A stretch of 64,000 bases of DNA from Rhodopirellula sp. SM50 (GTDB lineage: Bacteria; Planctomycetota; Planctomycetia; Pirellulales; Pirellulaceae), in assembly GCF_002289565.1 (NCBI RefSeq), contig NZ_NTFY01000077.1, positions 20,895-84,894 on the forward strand. Reading direction: 5' to 3'. Each line of letters begins with the position of its first letter. The stretch's first letter is position 1. The translations under genes and the position numbers were made by a program. Below, one piece after another: positions 1 to 9,354 of the stretch. Under the pieces are notes generated by a model that worked only from the letters and a program-made list of their open reading frames with translations, did no database searches and had not been told where the DNA came from.

Positions 1-1
1 C

Positions 2-745
2 GTCCATATCTCCAGCGGTGTGTCGGCGCTGGTCGCCGCGATCCTGATCGGACCTCGCATGGGATTCCCCAACGAGCCCTTCCAGCCGCACAACCTGACC
101 TACACCGCACTCGGTGCGGCGATGCTGTGGGTCGGCTGGTTCGGATTCAATGCCGGCAGCGAATTGCTAAGCGATGGACTCACCAGCAGCGCGTTCGCAG
201 TCACACACTTTTCCGCCGCCGCCGGCGCGTTCGCCTGGGCCATGACCGAGTGGATCGTGTTGGGCAAACCCACGGTCCTGGGCGCGAGCAGTGGTGCCGT
301 TGCGGGGCTGGTGTGCATCACACCGGCTGCCGGATTCGTCCAACCCATGCCGGCACTGGTCATGGGTCTGGTCGCGGGGATCCTCTGCTACCTGGCGTGC
401 AGCAAGCTGAAGCACACGCTGAAGTACGACGATGCCCTGGATGCCTTTGGCGTCCACGGCGTCGGCGGAACAGTCGGTGCCGTCTTGACGGGCGTGTTCG
501 CCAGTCGCGCGTGCTGGGATGTCAGCGGAAACGGTACCAAGATCGGGCTGCTCGAATCCGGCAGTCCCGCGCTACTGATCGGGCAGATCGTTGCGGTCTT
601 GATCACGTTCGCCTTCGCAGCGATCGGAAGCCTGATTTTGCTCAAGCTGATCGACATCGTCATCGGACTTCGCGTTCCGGCCGAGAGCGAACAACGCGGG
701 CTGGACATCACCGATCACGGTGAAGAGGGCTATATGTTCGCGTAG
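2..745 (+). CDS. amt: Ammonium transporter, C-terminal part (truncated by window edge)
   Basis: The reading frame is open from base 2 and stops at 745, so the N-terminal part lies outside the window. About 248 residues of an Amt/MEP/Rh ammonium channel are visible. The first residues (VHISSGVSALVAA) match the conserved Amt stretch around the pore, and the glycine-rich hydrophobic segments and the conserved D-A-FGVHGVGG block (near base 435) are typical of the second half of the family. It would sit in the inner membrane as a trimer and conduct ammonium/ammonia. The end is followed at once by the convergent MFS gene, whose stop lies inside this gene's last codons. A GlnK partner, if present, would be upstream and cannot be seen. 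Confidence 0.93.
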   Translation, partial: VHISSGVSALVAAILIGPRMGFPNEPFQPHNLTYTALGAAMLWVGWFGFNAGSELLSDGLTSSAFAVTHFSAAAGAFAWAMTEWIVLGKPTVLGASSGAVAGLVCITPAAGFVQPMPALVMGLVAGILCYLACSKLKHTLKYDDALDAFGVHGVGGTVGAVLTGVFASRACWDVSGNGTKIGLLESGSPALLIGQIVAVLITFAFAAIGSLILLKLIDIVIGLRVPAESEQRGLDITDHGEEGYMFA

Positions 746-2159
746 GACCGACGACACGAAACAGCATGCCGATCGCGGCGGTGACCAACAGGGTTGCCGC
801 CGCGATTTTTTGCGCCGTCCCCACACCTGCGCCCACACCCGCAGCGACTCCGCCGTCTGCCCCAGCGGAACCGATCGACTCGGCGACACTGCCCCACAAA
901 AACGACCCCGTGGACATCGAGAGCGCCAGCGCCGTCAAGTAACAGCTCATTCCCCGCGCCCGCATGCGACTGGGCAACGTGATTTGGGCGGCCGTGTTGA
1001 GGGTCGTCAGCGTGACCATCCAGCCGCAGCCCATCACCAGCGTCGCCACCACCACGACCCAGCGCTGTGTCGAAGACCCCATGACCGCCAGTCCGCCGGC
1101 AAACACCAGCATGGCCAAAGCGATAGTCGCGTCGCCGCCGAAACGCCGCTGCAACACCGGCAAGAAACGCGCCGCGATCAACGCCCCGCCGCCGACGCAG
1201 GTGACCAACACTCCAAACCCGTCGGCGCCCCAATCCAATCGCTGGCGGGCCACCAACGGTAACAGCCCCCACAGCGCGCTGGCCGGCACGACGAACAGCC
1301 CCAGACGCACCAAGACGTGTCGCATCTGGTGATTGCGATAAACGTACCGCAGACCCTGGTACAACGATTTTCGATACGACAATCCACGCGACGATTCGCG
1401 TCCCTGTCGGCGCCACATCAACAACACCACGATCACGCCGGCAAACGAGATCGCATTGAAGGAAAACGCGATCCACGATCCCGCGATGGCAACCAACGCG
1501 CCCGCGATCGCCGGACCGGCAGACCGCGCCAAATTAAAATTAATACTGCCCAACGCGATCGCGCGCGACAACTGCGGCCGTGGCACCAACTCGGGAATCG
1601 ACGCCTGCCACGTGGGGACGTGCAACGTCAGCCCCAACCCGATCAAGAACGTCAGCCCCAGCAACAGCCAGCTGGTCATCACGCCGGCCGCGGTCAGCGC
1701 CGCCAGACTCGCCGCGGTCAACAACATCAGCACCTGGGTGGATAACAGCAACCGGCGTCGATCAACCCGATCGGCCAGCACGCCGGCGGGAATCGCCAGC
1801 AAGACGATCGGCGTCGCCATCGCCGTCCGCACAGCGGAAACCATCTGCGGCGAGGCGTCCAGGTCGGTCATCAACCAACCCGCGCCGATTTCGTGCATCC
1901 ATGTGCCGACGTTGGAAACGAACGACGCGATCCAGAACGAACGATATATCGGGTTGCGCAGCGGCAACCAGGGCGAGCCGTTATCTTCACCGACCTCGCC
2001 ATCGCTTTGTCGCTCCACGCCGTTTGTCGAGACCGGGTGCCGATCGCCCGCTCGATCAGGCTCAATCGACGGCGCCTGCGTCGAGACACCCGTCGCCTGG
2101 TGAATGACCTGGGAACAGGGTTCGGAGAACTCGTTCGTTTCGTTTCGCACGTCTTCCAT
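708..2159 (-). CDS. MFS transporter (EntS/DUF894-like exporter)
   Basis: Protein of about 483 residues with roughly 70 hydrophilic N-terminal residues, then PIYRSFWIASFVSNVGTWMH, which is typical of the first helix of the enterobactin-exporter-like (EntS) branch of MFS permeases. About 10-12 hydrophobic segments follow, with a loop-2 motif of the type GVLADRVDRRRLL after helix 2. It should sit in the inner membrane and export a small molecule by proton exchange; the substrate cannot be read from the sequence. The start at 2159 (MEDVRNE) is chosen over an upstream in-frame ATG at 2249 because that would run into the divergent HAD gene's leader; the longer form is not excluded. The 3' end overlaps the amt end by 38 bases. 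Confidence 0.85.
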   Translation of the reverse strand: MEDVRNETNEFSEPCSQVIHQATGVSTQAPSIEPDRAGDRHPVSTNGVERQSDGEVGEDNGSPWLPLRNPIYRSFWIASFVSNVGTWMHEIGAGWLMTDLDASPQMVSAVRTAMATPIVLLAIPAGVLADRVDRRRLLLSTQVLMLLTAASLAALTAAGVMTSWLLLGLTFLIGLGLTLHVPTWQASIPELVPRPQLSRAIALGSINFNLARSAGPAIAGALVAIAGSWIAFSFNAISFAGVIVVLLMWRRQGRESSRGLSYRKSLYQGLRYVYRNHQMRHVLVRLGLFVVPASALWGLLPLVARQRLDWGADGFGVLVTCVGGGALIAARFLPVLQRRFGGDATIALAMLVFAGGLAVMGSSTQRWVVVVATLVMGCGWMVTLTTLNTAAQITLPSRMRARGMSCYLTALALSMSTGSFLWGSVAESIGSAGADGGVAAGVGAGVGTAQKIAAATLLVTAAIGMLFRVVGPTRTYSPLHRDR

Positions 2160-2253
2160 CACTACACCATCGCACCAGATCAAATTTCCGAACAGGGGCC
2201 CAAACAGGGGCCCAACTGCATCTCGCCAACCGACAACCATTCCGAACACGCCG

Positions 2254-2946
2254 ATGAACGCTTACGACTGGATCCTTTTTGATTCCACCGGCACCCTGTT
2301 GACCCCGGATCCCGAGCCGGCACGGGCGTATCACGCCGCCGCCGTCGCCCTAGGCAGTGAACATTCGTTTGAAGAAGTACGTCAGAACCTGATAGCCGCC
2401 ATGAAACGCCATTTTTTTGGCGACACCGTCGACCAGCCGACCGACGAGGAGGCCGAGCGACGGCGGTGGCAGCGGATCGTCGCCGACACGATTCGTGATT
2501 TACCGCCGGATTTACCGCCGGGCGATCTCGACGGCTTTGCTGGCGACGACGTGTTCGGTTCGCTGTGGAACCACTTCGCTTCGGCCGACGCCTGGCGGTT
2601 GTATGAGGATGCCCTGCCCGCCCTCGAGCGACTGAAATCCAAAGGGTACGCGATTGCGGTCGCCTCCAATTTCGACCTGCGCTTGCGGACGGTCTTGGAA
2701 GGAATGGGGATCACGCATCATTTCGACGCCGTCTTGATCAGCAGCGAGCTCGGTTGGTCCAAACCCAACACACGTTTCTACGACGCAGCCGTCACTCGCA
2801 TCGGGATCACCGATCGCTCCAGGCTGCTGATGATCGGCGACACCAAACGGGGCGACGTGGATGCCGCCCGACAAGCCGGTCTGGATGCCCGGTTGCTGGT
2901 GCGGGACCGGCCTGACGCGTTGCTTCGCTTGACCAATGATTTGTAG
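2254..2946 (+). CDS. HAD-superfamily hydrolase with atypical motif I
   Basis: About 230 residues. HAD motif I is FDSTGTLL (residues about 7-14), motif II lies in VASNFD, the motif III lysine in SKPN, and motif IV is MIGDTKRGDVDAA. The cap between motifs I and II is helical (C1 type). Motif I is D-S-T rather than D-x-D: the nucleophile is kept but the usual acid/base aspartate is Thr. This resembles HDHD3-like HADs, so phosphatase activity is plausible but not certain. The start ATG at 2254 (MNAYDWILFD) leaves a gap of 94 bases to the divergent MFS start at 2159, room for back-to-back promoters. Substrate unknown. Confidence 0.85.
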   Translation: MNAYDWILFDSTGTLLTPDPEPARAYHAAAVALGSEHSFEEVRQNLIAAMKRHFFGDTVDQPTDEEAERRRWQRIVADTIRDLPPDLPPGDLDGFAGDDVFGSLWNHFASADAWRLYEDALPALERLKSKGYAIAVASNFDLRLRTVLEGMGITHHFDAVLISSELGWSKPNTRFYDAAVTRIGITDRSRLLMIGDTKRGDVDAARQAGLDARLLVRDRPDALLRLTNDL

Positions 2947-2989
2947 GCCGTCGTCAATGGCCGCCCTGATCCATGTCACGAAAGTGAAA

Positions 2990-3130
2990 TCACGCACCTG
3001 GCAGGTGGGTCGAAGGAAGCGAGGGGAGGTCGATCTTTAGGTTTTAGCGGCAGGGCGCGAGCCCTCCGGTTCGTCATCGTTGCCAAAACACCGCGAAAGA
3101 CCGGAGGGCTCGCGCCCTACCGCTAAAAAA
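2990..3130. repeat. Palindromic intergenic repeats (two families)
   Basis: At 2996-3035 is a copy of a family with the core GTCGAAGGAAGCGAGGGGAG. At 3041-3130 is a long inverted repeat with arms GTTTTAGCGGCAGGGCGCG and its complement at the 3' side, able to fold into a hairpin of about 35 bp. A near copy of the second family lies at 12722-12803. These look like dispersed REP/MITE-type elements of the host chromosome and separate the HAD gene from convergent tyrA, where they may also work as terminators. Confidence 0.75.
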
Positions 3131-3134
3131 TGCT

Positions 3135-3995
3135 TCACTCGCTGGCTTCCTTGCGTGCCTTGGCCTCGTCCAGCCAAGACTTCAGCGCCGCCATATCGCC
3201 CCTGGCCAACATTTCCCGCAGCGATCCCAGCGCATCGGAAAAATGATCCAGTTGGCCCAAGATGGCTTCGCGATTGTGCACACAGATGGCCGTCCACATC
3301 GTCGGGTCTCCGGCCGCCACGCGGGTCATGTCTCTCCATCCGCTGCCGACCAGCGGCAAGCATTCGTCATCGACCAGGCTGGCCAACAGCGATGAAACCA
3401 GATGCGGCACATGACTGACCGCAGCCAACCGTTGGTCATGTTGCTCGGGCGACATCGAAAGAATGTCGCCGCCCGTCTGCATCCAAAACGCGGCGACCCG
3501 ATCCACCGCCACGGCCGGCGTGTAATCGCCGGGCGTCATGATCACCAACTTGCCTTCGAGCAACGTCGCAGTGGCGTTTTCGACCCCGGTCTTTTCCGAT
3601 CCCGCGATCGGATGGGCGGCGACGAATTTCCGGGCCAGCGACGGTGACTGCGCCTCGATCTCGGCAACGATCCGGGCCTTCGTGCTGCCGACATCGGTGA
3701 TCAACGCGTCGTCACCCAACACTTGATCGGCTGCGATGGCCAGTTCAACGATCTTGTCGACCGGAGAGGCGACGACGACGACGTCACTGCCACGACACGC
3801 CGCCGCGATCTCCGTGAATCCTTCGTCGACCGCGCCGGCCTCGATCGCCGCACGACAACTTGATTCGCGTCGACTGTAGCCGACGACATGAACCCCACGC
3901 CGCCGCAACGCCATTGCGACGCTGCCGCCGAGCAGCCCGACACCGAGGATCGAAACGCGTCGGAGCCACGCCGGTTTTTCAGGAAGCGTTTGCAT
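3135..3995 (-). CDS. tyrA: Prephenate dehydrogenase
   Basis: 286 residues. An N-terminal Rossmann fold carries the NAD(P) motif ILGVGLLGGSVA (residues about 17-28), followed by GCDVVV-like strands (SDVVVVASPVDKI) and the family block VGSTKARI, then AHPIAGSEKTGVENA, which is the canonical prephenate/arogenate dehydrogenase substrate region. The C-terminal part is the all-helical dimerisation domain (HDQRLAAVSHVPHLVSSLLA). It oxidatively decarboxylates prephenate to 4-hydroxyphenylpyruvate in tyrosine synthesis, in the cytoplasm. No chorismate mutase or ACT domain is fused. Its start is one base from the end of ribBA on the same strand, suggesting co-transcription with ribBA. Confidence 0.93.
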   Translation of the reverse strand: MQTLPEKPAWLRRVSILGVGLLGGSVAMALRRRGVHVVGYSRRESSCRAAIEAGAVDEGFTEIAAACRGSDVVVVASPVDKIVELAIAADQVLGDDALITDVGSTKARIVAEIEAQSPSLARKFVAAHPIAGSEKTGVENATATLLEGKLVIMTPGDYTPAVAVDRVAAFWMQTGGDILSMSPEQHDQRLAAVSHVPHLVSSLLASLVDDECLPLVGSGWRDMTRVAAGDPTMWTAICVHNREAILGQLDHFSDALGSLREMLARGDMAALKSWLDEAKARKEASE

Positions 3996-3996
3996 C

Positions 3997-5247
3997 TCAG
4001 CCCAAATCCGGCAATTGATGGCCCATCTTGGATCGTTTCGTTTCCAGGTAATTCTTGTTGTGCTTGTTCACCGGCGTCACGATCGGCACTTGATCGACGA
4101 GCTTCAAATCGTAGCCGCGCAGATTAAACGCTTGTTGTTTCTTGGGGTTGTTGGTCAGCAAACGAACTTCGCTGATGCCCAGATCCTTCAAGATCTGCAA
4201 CCCGACTCCGTAATCACGCATGTCGGCTTTGAAACCCAGCGCGTGGTTTGCTTCGACGGTGTCCATCCCTTGGTCTTGGAGCGCGTAGGCGCGAATTTTC
4301 TGGGCCAGTCCGATCCCGCGTCCTTCCTGGGGCAGATAAACGAGCGCGCCGCGACCTTCGGCGGCAATCATCTCCAGGGCCATTTCCAACTGATCGCCAC
4401 AATCACATCGCAGCGACGCAATCAGATCGCCGGTGAAGCAACTGCTGTGCATCCGAACCAGCGGTGGCGTTTGACCTTCGGCCTGCTGGGACAGTTCACC
4501 GAGTGTCAACGCGATCGGTTCTTGATCTTCGAAATCGACCGAATAGACGATGATTTGAAACTCGCCGTACTTGGTCGGTAACGTCGCCTGGGCAGCGCGG
4601 TTGACCAATTTTTCGCTCACGCGGCGATGCGCGATCAGTTGCTCGATGCTGATGATCTTGAGCGAGTTTGCCTTGGCGATGGCGATCAATTCATCGCGTG
4701 TGGCGCGGTCACCGGATTGGTTCAGGATTTCGCAAAGCACCCCGGCGGGCTGCAAACCGGCCATCCGCGCCAGATCGACCGCCGCTTCGGTGTGCCCGGC
4801 GCGACGCAACACGCCTCCCTTTTTTGCGATCAATGGATAAACATGCCCGGGGCGGACGAAATCTTCGACCTTGCAATCCGGCGACGCGATCCGCAGAATC
4901 GTCTCGCTGCGTTCGGCGGCCGTGATCCCGGTGCGCGCGGTCGCGATGTCGATTGGAGTGACGAAGGCCGTACGCAGCGGCGCGTTGTTGTCCGAGACGA
5001 CGGGAGACAACTCCAATCGCTTGCCGACTTCGGGCAGGATCGAAACGCACAATTGGCCGCGACCACCGAGCATGAAATTGATCGTCTCGGGAGTCGCCTT
5101 TTCGGCCGCACAAATGAAGTCGCCTTCATTTTCACGATCCTCCGCATCGACGACGATCACGACCTCGCCTCGTCGCACTGCCTCGACCGCCGCAGGGATG
5201 GAATCCAGGGAAAGGTCTTCGCCGGATAGCGAATCATTGAAGGGCAT
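3997..5247 (-). CDS. ribBA: Bifunctional 3,4-dihydroxy-2-butanone-4-phosphate synthase / GTP cyclohydrolase II
   Basis: 416 residues from the ATG at 5247 (MPFNDSLSGED). The N-terminal half is RibB: DAEDRENEGDF (Mg and substrate acids) and RPGHVYPLIAKKGGVLRRAG. The C-terminal half is RibA: the zinc cysteines in CFTGDLIASLRCDCGDQ, the YLPQEGRGIG loop and the LLTNNPKK motif. The residue normally Glu in HSECLTGD is Ser here (HSSCFTGD). The protein makes both starting compounds of riboflavin, from ribulose 5-phosphate and from GTP. An upstream in-frame extension to 5526 exists, but its composition is unlike the family and it overlaps the divergent esterase, so the shorter start is preferred. It is followed by tyrA with almost no gap. 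Confidence 0.95.
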   Translation of the reverse strand: MPFNDSLSGEDLSLDSIPAAVEAVRRGEVVIVVDAEDRENEGDFICAAEKATPETINFMLGGRGQLCVSILPEVGKRLELSPVVSDNNAPLRTAFVTPIDIATARTGITAAERSETILRIASPDCKVEDFVRPGHVYPLIAKKGGVLRRAGHTEAAVDLARMAGLQPAGVLCEILNQSGDRATRDELIAIAKANSLKIISIEQLIAHRRVSEKLVNRAAQATLPTKYGEFQIIVYSVDFEDQEPIALTLGELSQQAEGQTPPLVRMHSSCFTGDLIASLRCDCGDQLEMALEMIAAEGRGALVYLPQEGRGIGLAQKIRAYALQDQGMDTVEANHALGFKADMRDYGVGLQILKDLGISEVRLLTNNPKKQQAFNLRGYDLKLVDQVPIVTPVNKHNKNYLETKRSKMGHQLPDLG

Positions 5248-5344
5248 CGTGTGGCTTGGGGTGTCAGTGGGTCGGATGGTGGAGGGTCTGGTCGGTCCAT
5301 TATTATACGGATGATGGCCAATTGCCCAATGAGCGGACCGATTG

Positions 5345-6367
5345 ATGAGACGACAGCAGACCAGGAAGCGACCCATTTGCGTTTTGGCGGGTGCTTGCAG
5401 TGTGTTTGCCGGCATTTGCAGCGGCGAAATTGCGGCGATTGCCGCAGACCCGGCGGGCCCGCCGAAACCGCCGGCCGCGGCAGAATCGGCCCCGGTGCGC
5501 CCCAACGCGACCGCGTTTGAGGTCAAAAAGATCGCGGATTTGCGTTTTTGCGGCGCCGAAGGTGATGAGTTGGGCAGCGCGAGCCGCTGCGACGTCTATC
5601 TGCCGCAACCCAAAACGCCATCCCAGCAGGCGTCCGGGGCGGCCCCCGATCGTCGCTGGCCGGTGGTGCTGGTCGTCCACGGAGGCGGCTGGGCGACCGG
5701 CGATAAATGGACGATGGAGCGTCATGCCCGGGATTTGGCGGGAAACGGTTTTGCCGCCGTCGCGATCAATTATCGGCACGCCCCGAGTTCAAAATTTCCC
5801 GATCAAGTCGATGACGTGCGGTCGGCTCTGGTCTGGATCACCGAGAACGCCCCCACCTACCACTGGGACACCGAGCGCGTCGGTCTGTATGGCTATTCCG
5901 CCGGCGGCCACCTGGTTTCGCTGGTCGCCACACTGGCCGATGAACCCTGGCAATCCGTTCGTCAGACGACGTCTTGGCCGCAGCAAGACGAACGTTGGAA
6001 AAAGCTCCCGTCGATCGGTGCCGTTTGCATCGGTGGCCCGCCGACGGACTTTCGGCAACTGCCACCGGACAACACGTCGCTCGCGTTTTTCCTGGGCGGA
6101 TCGCGACGCGAGCTGCCGAACGTTTACACCGCCGCTTCGCCGATCTGTTTTACCTCTCCCCAAGACCCACCGTTTCAAATCATCCACGGCGAAGCGGATT
6201 GGATCGTCCCGATCAACAACGCCAAAACGTTTCACCAGGCGCTGGTCGATGCCGACGTCGAATCGTCGCTACACACCCTGCCAGGCGACGGCCACCTGTT
6301 TGCGTTCCTCAGCCCCAAGCTGACCGATTGGATGCTCGATTTTTTCAAGCAGCAATTGTCGAAGTAG
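5345..6367 (+). CDS. Exported alpha/beta-hydrolase (BD-FAE / HSL-like esterase)
   Basis: About 340 residues. The N-terminus has basic residues then a hydrophobic segment (VLAGACSVFAGICSG), a likely signal or lipoprotein-type export signal, followed by a Pro/Ala-rich linker. The catalytic domain has the oxyanion motif HGGGWATGD, the nucleophile elbow GYSAGGHLVS, an acid in HGEADWIVP and a final His in GDGHLFAFL, a complete triad of the carboxylesterase/acetyl-xylan-esterase type. It probably acts in the periplasm on acylated sugars or short esters. An in-frame TTG lies one codon upstream; ATG at 5345 is preferred. It is divergent from ribBA with about 98 bases between starts. Confidence 0.85.
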   Translation: MRRQQTRKRPICVLAGACSVFAGICSGEIAAIAADPAGPPKPPAAAESAPVRPNATAFEVKKIADLRFCGAEGDELGSASRCDVYLPQPKTPSQQASGAAPDRRWPVVLVVHGGGWATGDKWTMERHARDLAGNGFAAVAINYRHAPSSKFPDQVDDVRSALVWITENAPTYHWDTERVGLYGYSAGGHLVSLVATLADEPWQSVRQTTSWPQQDERWKKLPSIGAVCIGGPPTDFRQLPPDNTSLAFFLGGSRRELPNVYTAASPICFTSPQDPPFQIIHGEADWIVPINNAKTFHQALVDADVESSLHTLPGDGHLFAFLSPKLTDWMLDFFKQQLSK

Positions 6368-6669
6368 GGCATGCTGTGCATGCCGAGTAGGGCATGCTGT
6401 GCATGCCGATCATCACGCACGCCGTGACGTCCATCGCACCTCCCAGCACGCGGCGTCAGCCAGTGGCGCGTGATCCTGGAACGCGATGCCGGTCTCACTC
6501 GTTCCAAGGCTCCGCCTTGGAACGCGATGCCGGTGTGGCTCTGCCACACGCGGTCCGCGGCCGAGAGGCGGGAGCCTCCGAAGCAATGTGTTCCCAGGCG
6601 GAGCCCGGGAACAAGAAGACAAGGAGATGCCGGTCGCTTACCGGCGTGCTGATTCAATCAACAGCTTGC
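6368..6669. repeat. Intergenic stretch of direct and inverted repeats
   Basis: No gene is supported here. Two direct copies of AGGGCATGCTGTGCATGCCG stand at 6367-6407. At 6498-6618 are palindromic blocks built on GTTCCAAGGCTCCGCCTTGGA and GTTCCCAGGCGGAGCCCGGG, a family widely dispersed in planctomycete and cyanobacterial genomes. The region lies between the esterase and the convergent cystathionine gene and may provide termination for both. Confidence 0.6.
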
Positions 6670-7869
6670 TCACGCGTCCCGCTGGGAGGCCGCGTCGATC
6701 GCGCGGGCCAGATCGTCGCGCAAGTCTTCAAACGACTCCAACCCCACCGACAAGCGGATCAATCCGTCGGTGATGCCGAACCGGGCACGATCGGCGGCGT
6801 CATAACTGGCGTGGGACATCGTTGCCGGTTGCTCGATCAACGATTCGACCGCCCCCAGGCTGACCGCCAAGTGAAACAGCTTGGTCGACTCGCACACCGC
6901 CGCGGTTTCCTCGATGCCCGCATCCAACTCGAACGTCACCATCGCTCCGAATCCGCCGACGAGTGTCTTGCGCGCCAACTCATGTTGCGGGTGACTTTCC
7001 AGCCCCGGATACAGCACCGTGCGAACCTTCGGATGTTGCTCCAGCCACCGTGACAAGGCGAGCGCGGTTTTTGACTGTTCCCGGATCCGCAGATCCAACG
7101 TTTTCAGTCCACGGCTGACCAGGAAACAGCTCAAGGGATCCAGCACCGCGCCGGTCGCGTTTTGGATGAAGTAGAGCCGATCCAACAGCTCTCGATCGGC
7201 CACCGCCAGCGTGCCGCCCAAGCAGTCGCTGTGACCGCCCAGGTACTTGGTGGCCGAGTGCATGACGATGTCGATGCCGTGTTCCAGGGGTCGCACCAGC
7301 GCCGGCGTTCCGAAGGTGTTGTCGACGCCGATGATCACGCCGCGTTCTTTCGCGATCGACGCCAACGCCGACAGGTCGGGGATCGTCAGCCGCGGGTTGC
7401 CGATCGTTTCCGCCCAAATCAATTTCGTCCGATCGTTGACCGCCGCGGCGACGGCGGCGGGGTCGGTCATGTCGACCAGCGTGACATCGATCCCGCTGCG
7501 ATTGCAGATCTTGTGCAGCAATCGATACGCACCGCCATACAGGTCGCACCCGGAGACGACATGGTCACCGTTTTCCAACAGCATCGTGACGCAGTGGATG
7601 GCGGCCATGCCGCTGGAAAACGCCAACGCACCGACGCCCGACTCCAGCGACGCCAGTGTGGTTTGCAGATTGCTTCGCGTCGGATTGCCGCTTCGCGAAT
7701 AGTCGAACTGGCCCCACTCGCCCGCGGCGGGCTGGCGAAACGTGCTGGCCAAATGGATCGGCGGGACGACCGCACCGGTCGCCGGATCGATTTCATTGCC
7801 GACATGAATCGCGCGGGTGCGGAAAGAGCTCTCGCCCGCCGACACCTTGTGTCCGTCCTGATCACTCAT
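6670..7869 (-). CDS. Trans-sulfuration PLP enzyme (cystathionine gamma-synthase/lyase family), copy 2
   Basis: 399 residues, full length for the Cys/Met-metabolism PLP family. Visible are DYSRSGNPTR, SSGMAAIHC, DNTFGTP, the PLP lysine in HSATKYLGGHSD (about residue 208) and the SLGAVESLIEQP loop near the C-terminus. It acts on homoserine esters, cystathionine or homocysteine; the exact step cannot be told from motifs alone. Its ATG overlaps the stop of the upstream paralogue (7866-9185), so the two are translationally coupled and probably form a synthase/lyase pair for methionine or cysteine synthesis. Confidence 0.9.
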   Translation of the reverse strand: MSDQDGHKVSAGESSFRTRAIHVGNEIDPATGAVVPPIHLASTFRQPAAGEWGQFDYSRSGNPTRSNLQTTLASLESGVGALAFSSGMAAIHCVTMLLENGDHVVSGCDLYGGAYRLLHKICNRSGIDVTLVDMTDPAAVAAAVNDRTKLIWAETIGNPRLTIPDLSALASIAKERGVIIGVDNTFGTPALVRPLEHGIDIVMHSATKYLGGHSDCLGGTLAVADRELLDRLYFIQNATGAVLDPLSCFLVSRGLKTLDLRIREQSKTALALSRWLEQHPKVRTVLYPGLESHPQHELARKTLVGGFGAMVTFELDAGIEETAAVCESTKLFHLAVSLGAVESLIEQPATMSHASYDAADRARFGITDGLIRLSVGLESFEDLRDDLARAIDAASQRDA

Positions 7870-9185
7870 ACCGACAGAGCCTGCTCCAGATCGGCGATCA
7901 AGTCATCACCGTTTTCGATCCCGCAGGACATGCGGATCATGTTGTCATCGATCCCGAACCGAACCCGGTCTTCGGGCGTGCAATGGAAGTAGCTCATCAC
8001 CAACGGCTGTTCGATCAGCGATTCAACGCCGCCCAGACTCGGGGCGATTCGCGGGATACGAGCCGCATCGACGATGTTGGCCGTTTGCTTCCAATCGGCG
8101 TCGCGAATCGTGAACGTGATCAGCCCGCCAAAGCCACGCATCTGTGCCGCGGCGATCGCGTGCGTCGGATGGCTTTTCAGTCCCGGGTAATAGACACGCT
8201 CGACACGTGGGTGCGACTCCAGGAACTCGGCGATGCGGAGCCCGTTTTCGTTCTGACGCTGCATCCGCAATTCAAACGTCTTCAACCCGCGTTCGAGCAG
8301 GTACAGATTGTGGGGCGAGCTGATGTTGCCCAGGATGCCGCGCATGCTGCGAACGGCTTCCAGCTGTTCGCTGCGTCCGCAAAGCACACCGGCCAGCAGA
8401 TCGTTGTGTCCGCCCAGATACTTCGTTGCCGAATGCAACACGTAATCGACACCGTACTCGGTGGGATTCATGTTGTAAGGCGTCGCCAGCGTCGCATCGA
8501 TCAACGTCTCGACTTCGTTGGCTTTGCCGACGGCGGCGAATTTTTCCAGATCGATAACCGACAGGTGTGGATTGGTCGGCGACTCGCTGACCAGCATTTT
8601 GGTGTTGCGGTTGATCGCCGCTTCCATCGCGTCGTAGTCACCGGTCGTCACCTGGCGGGTGACCACTCCGAAACGCGACAGGTGCTTGGCACAGAACTCA
8701 CGACTGCGGTGATAACACTGGTCGAAGAAAACAATTTCGTCGCCGGCGGACAGTTTGGTCATCAGCAATCCGACGAGCGCCGACATGCCGCTGCCATAGA
8801 CGATCGCTTCCTCGCACTTTTCCAAGGCGGCAATCTTGGCTTCGACGCTGCGTTCGTTGGGATTTCCGTAGCGGCCGTATTCCTCACGCTGGTCTTCGCC
8901 GTTGACGAACCGAAGCAGATCATCGGACGATTCAAACGTGAACGTGGCGGCGGTGTAGATCGGGGTGGCAATGCTGCCGGAGTCTTTCTGACGAGCCTCC
9001 CCGGCGTGAACGCATTGCGTGGACAGTCCGGCACGTCGTGTGGGCATCGTCCCTGGCCTCTCCGTAACACGTTCCACCCTCGAATTCGCGGCGGGATCGT
9101 TCGCCGGCAGCGAAACGTTGCCTTGGTCAGAAGGCGTGATCGACGAAGGTGACGTGGCGTCACCGGTAGTTTGCTTTGTTTGCAT
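7866..9185 (-). CDS. Trans-sulfuration PLP enzyme (cystathionine gamma-synthase/lyase family), copy 1
   Basis: 439 residues, slightly long because of about 50 low-complexity N-terminal residues before the family start (LSTQCVHAGEARQKDSGS). Conserved blocks are GRYGNPNERSVE, YGSGMSALVGL, the PLP lysine in HSATKYLGGHNDLLAG, and APSLGGVESLIEQP. The SLGGVE-type loop resembles gamma-lyase/gamma-synthase enzymes. A shorter start near residue 48 (MPTRRAGLSTQ) is possible. It leads a two-gene operon with the paralogue at 6670-7869. Confidence 0.9.
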   Translation of the reverse strand: MQTKQTTGDATSPSSITPSDQGNVSLPANDPAANSRVERVTERPGTMPTRRAGLSTQCVHAGEARQKDSGSIATPIYTAATFTFESSDDLLRFVNGEDQREEYGRYGNPNERSVEAKIAALEKCEEAIVYGSGMSALVGLLMTKLSAGDEIVFFDQCYHRSREFCAKHLSRFGVVTRQVTTGDYDAMEAAINRNTKMLVSESPTNPHLSVIDLEKFAAVGKANEVETLIDATLATPYNMNPTEYGVDYVLHSATKYLGGHNDLLAGVLCGRSEQLEAVRSMRGILGNISSPHNLYLLERGLKTFELRMQRQNENGLRIAEFLESHPRVERVYYPGLKSHPTHAIAAAQMRGFGGLITFTIRDADWKQTANIVDAARIPRIAPSLGGVESLIEQPLVMSYFHCTPEDRVRFGIDDNMIRMSCGIENGDDLIADLEQALSV

Positions 9186-9354
9186 GGCTCTTTAGCAGTA
9201 AGGCTGCAAGTGGCCGTAAATCCCATGAATTACGATTCGGACGGAAGTTCGACCGAAATGTCACTCCCCACAGACTAGCTGCACGGGATAGAATCGACAA
9301 GCGAAAACGTGTAGACGCGACGGCAGCTCGCCTCCTTGGGACCCATTTAGCGGC

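Noticed and set aside
5248..5526. Longer ribBA start
   Set aside because: The extra 93 residues are low-complexity and overlap the divergent esterase gene.
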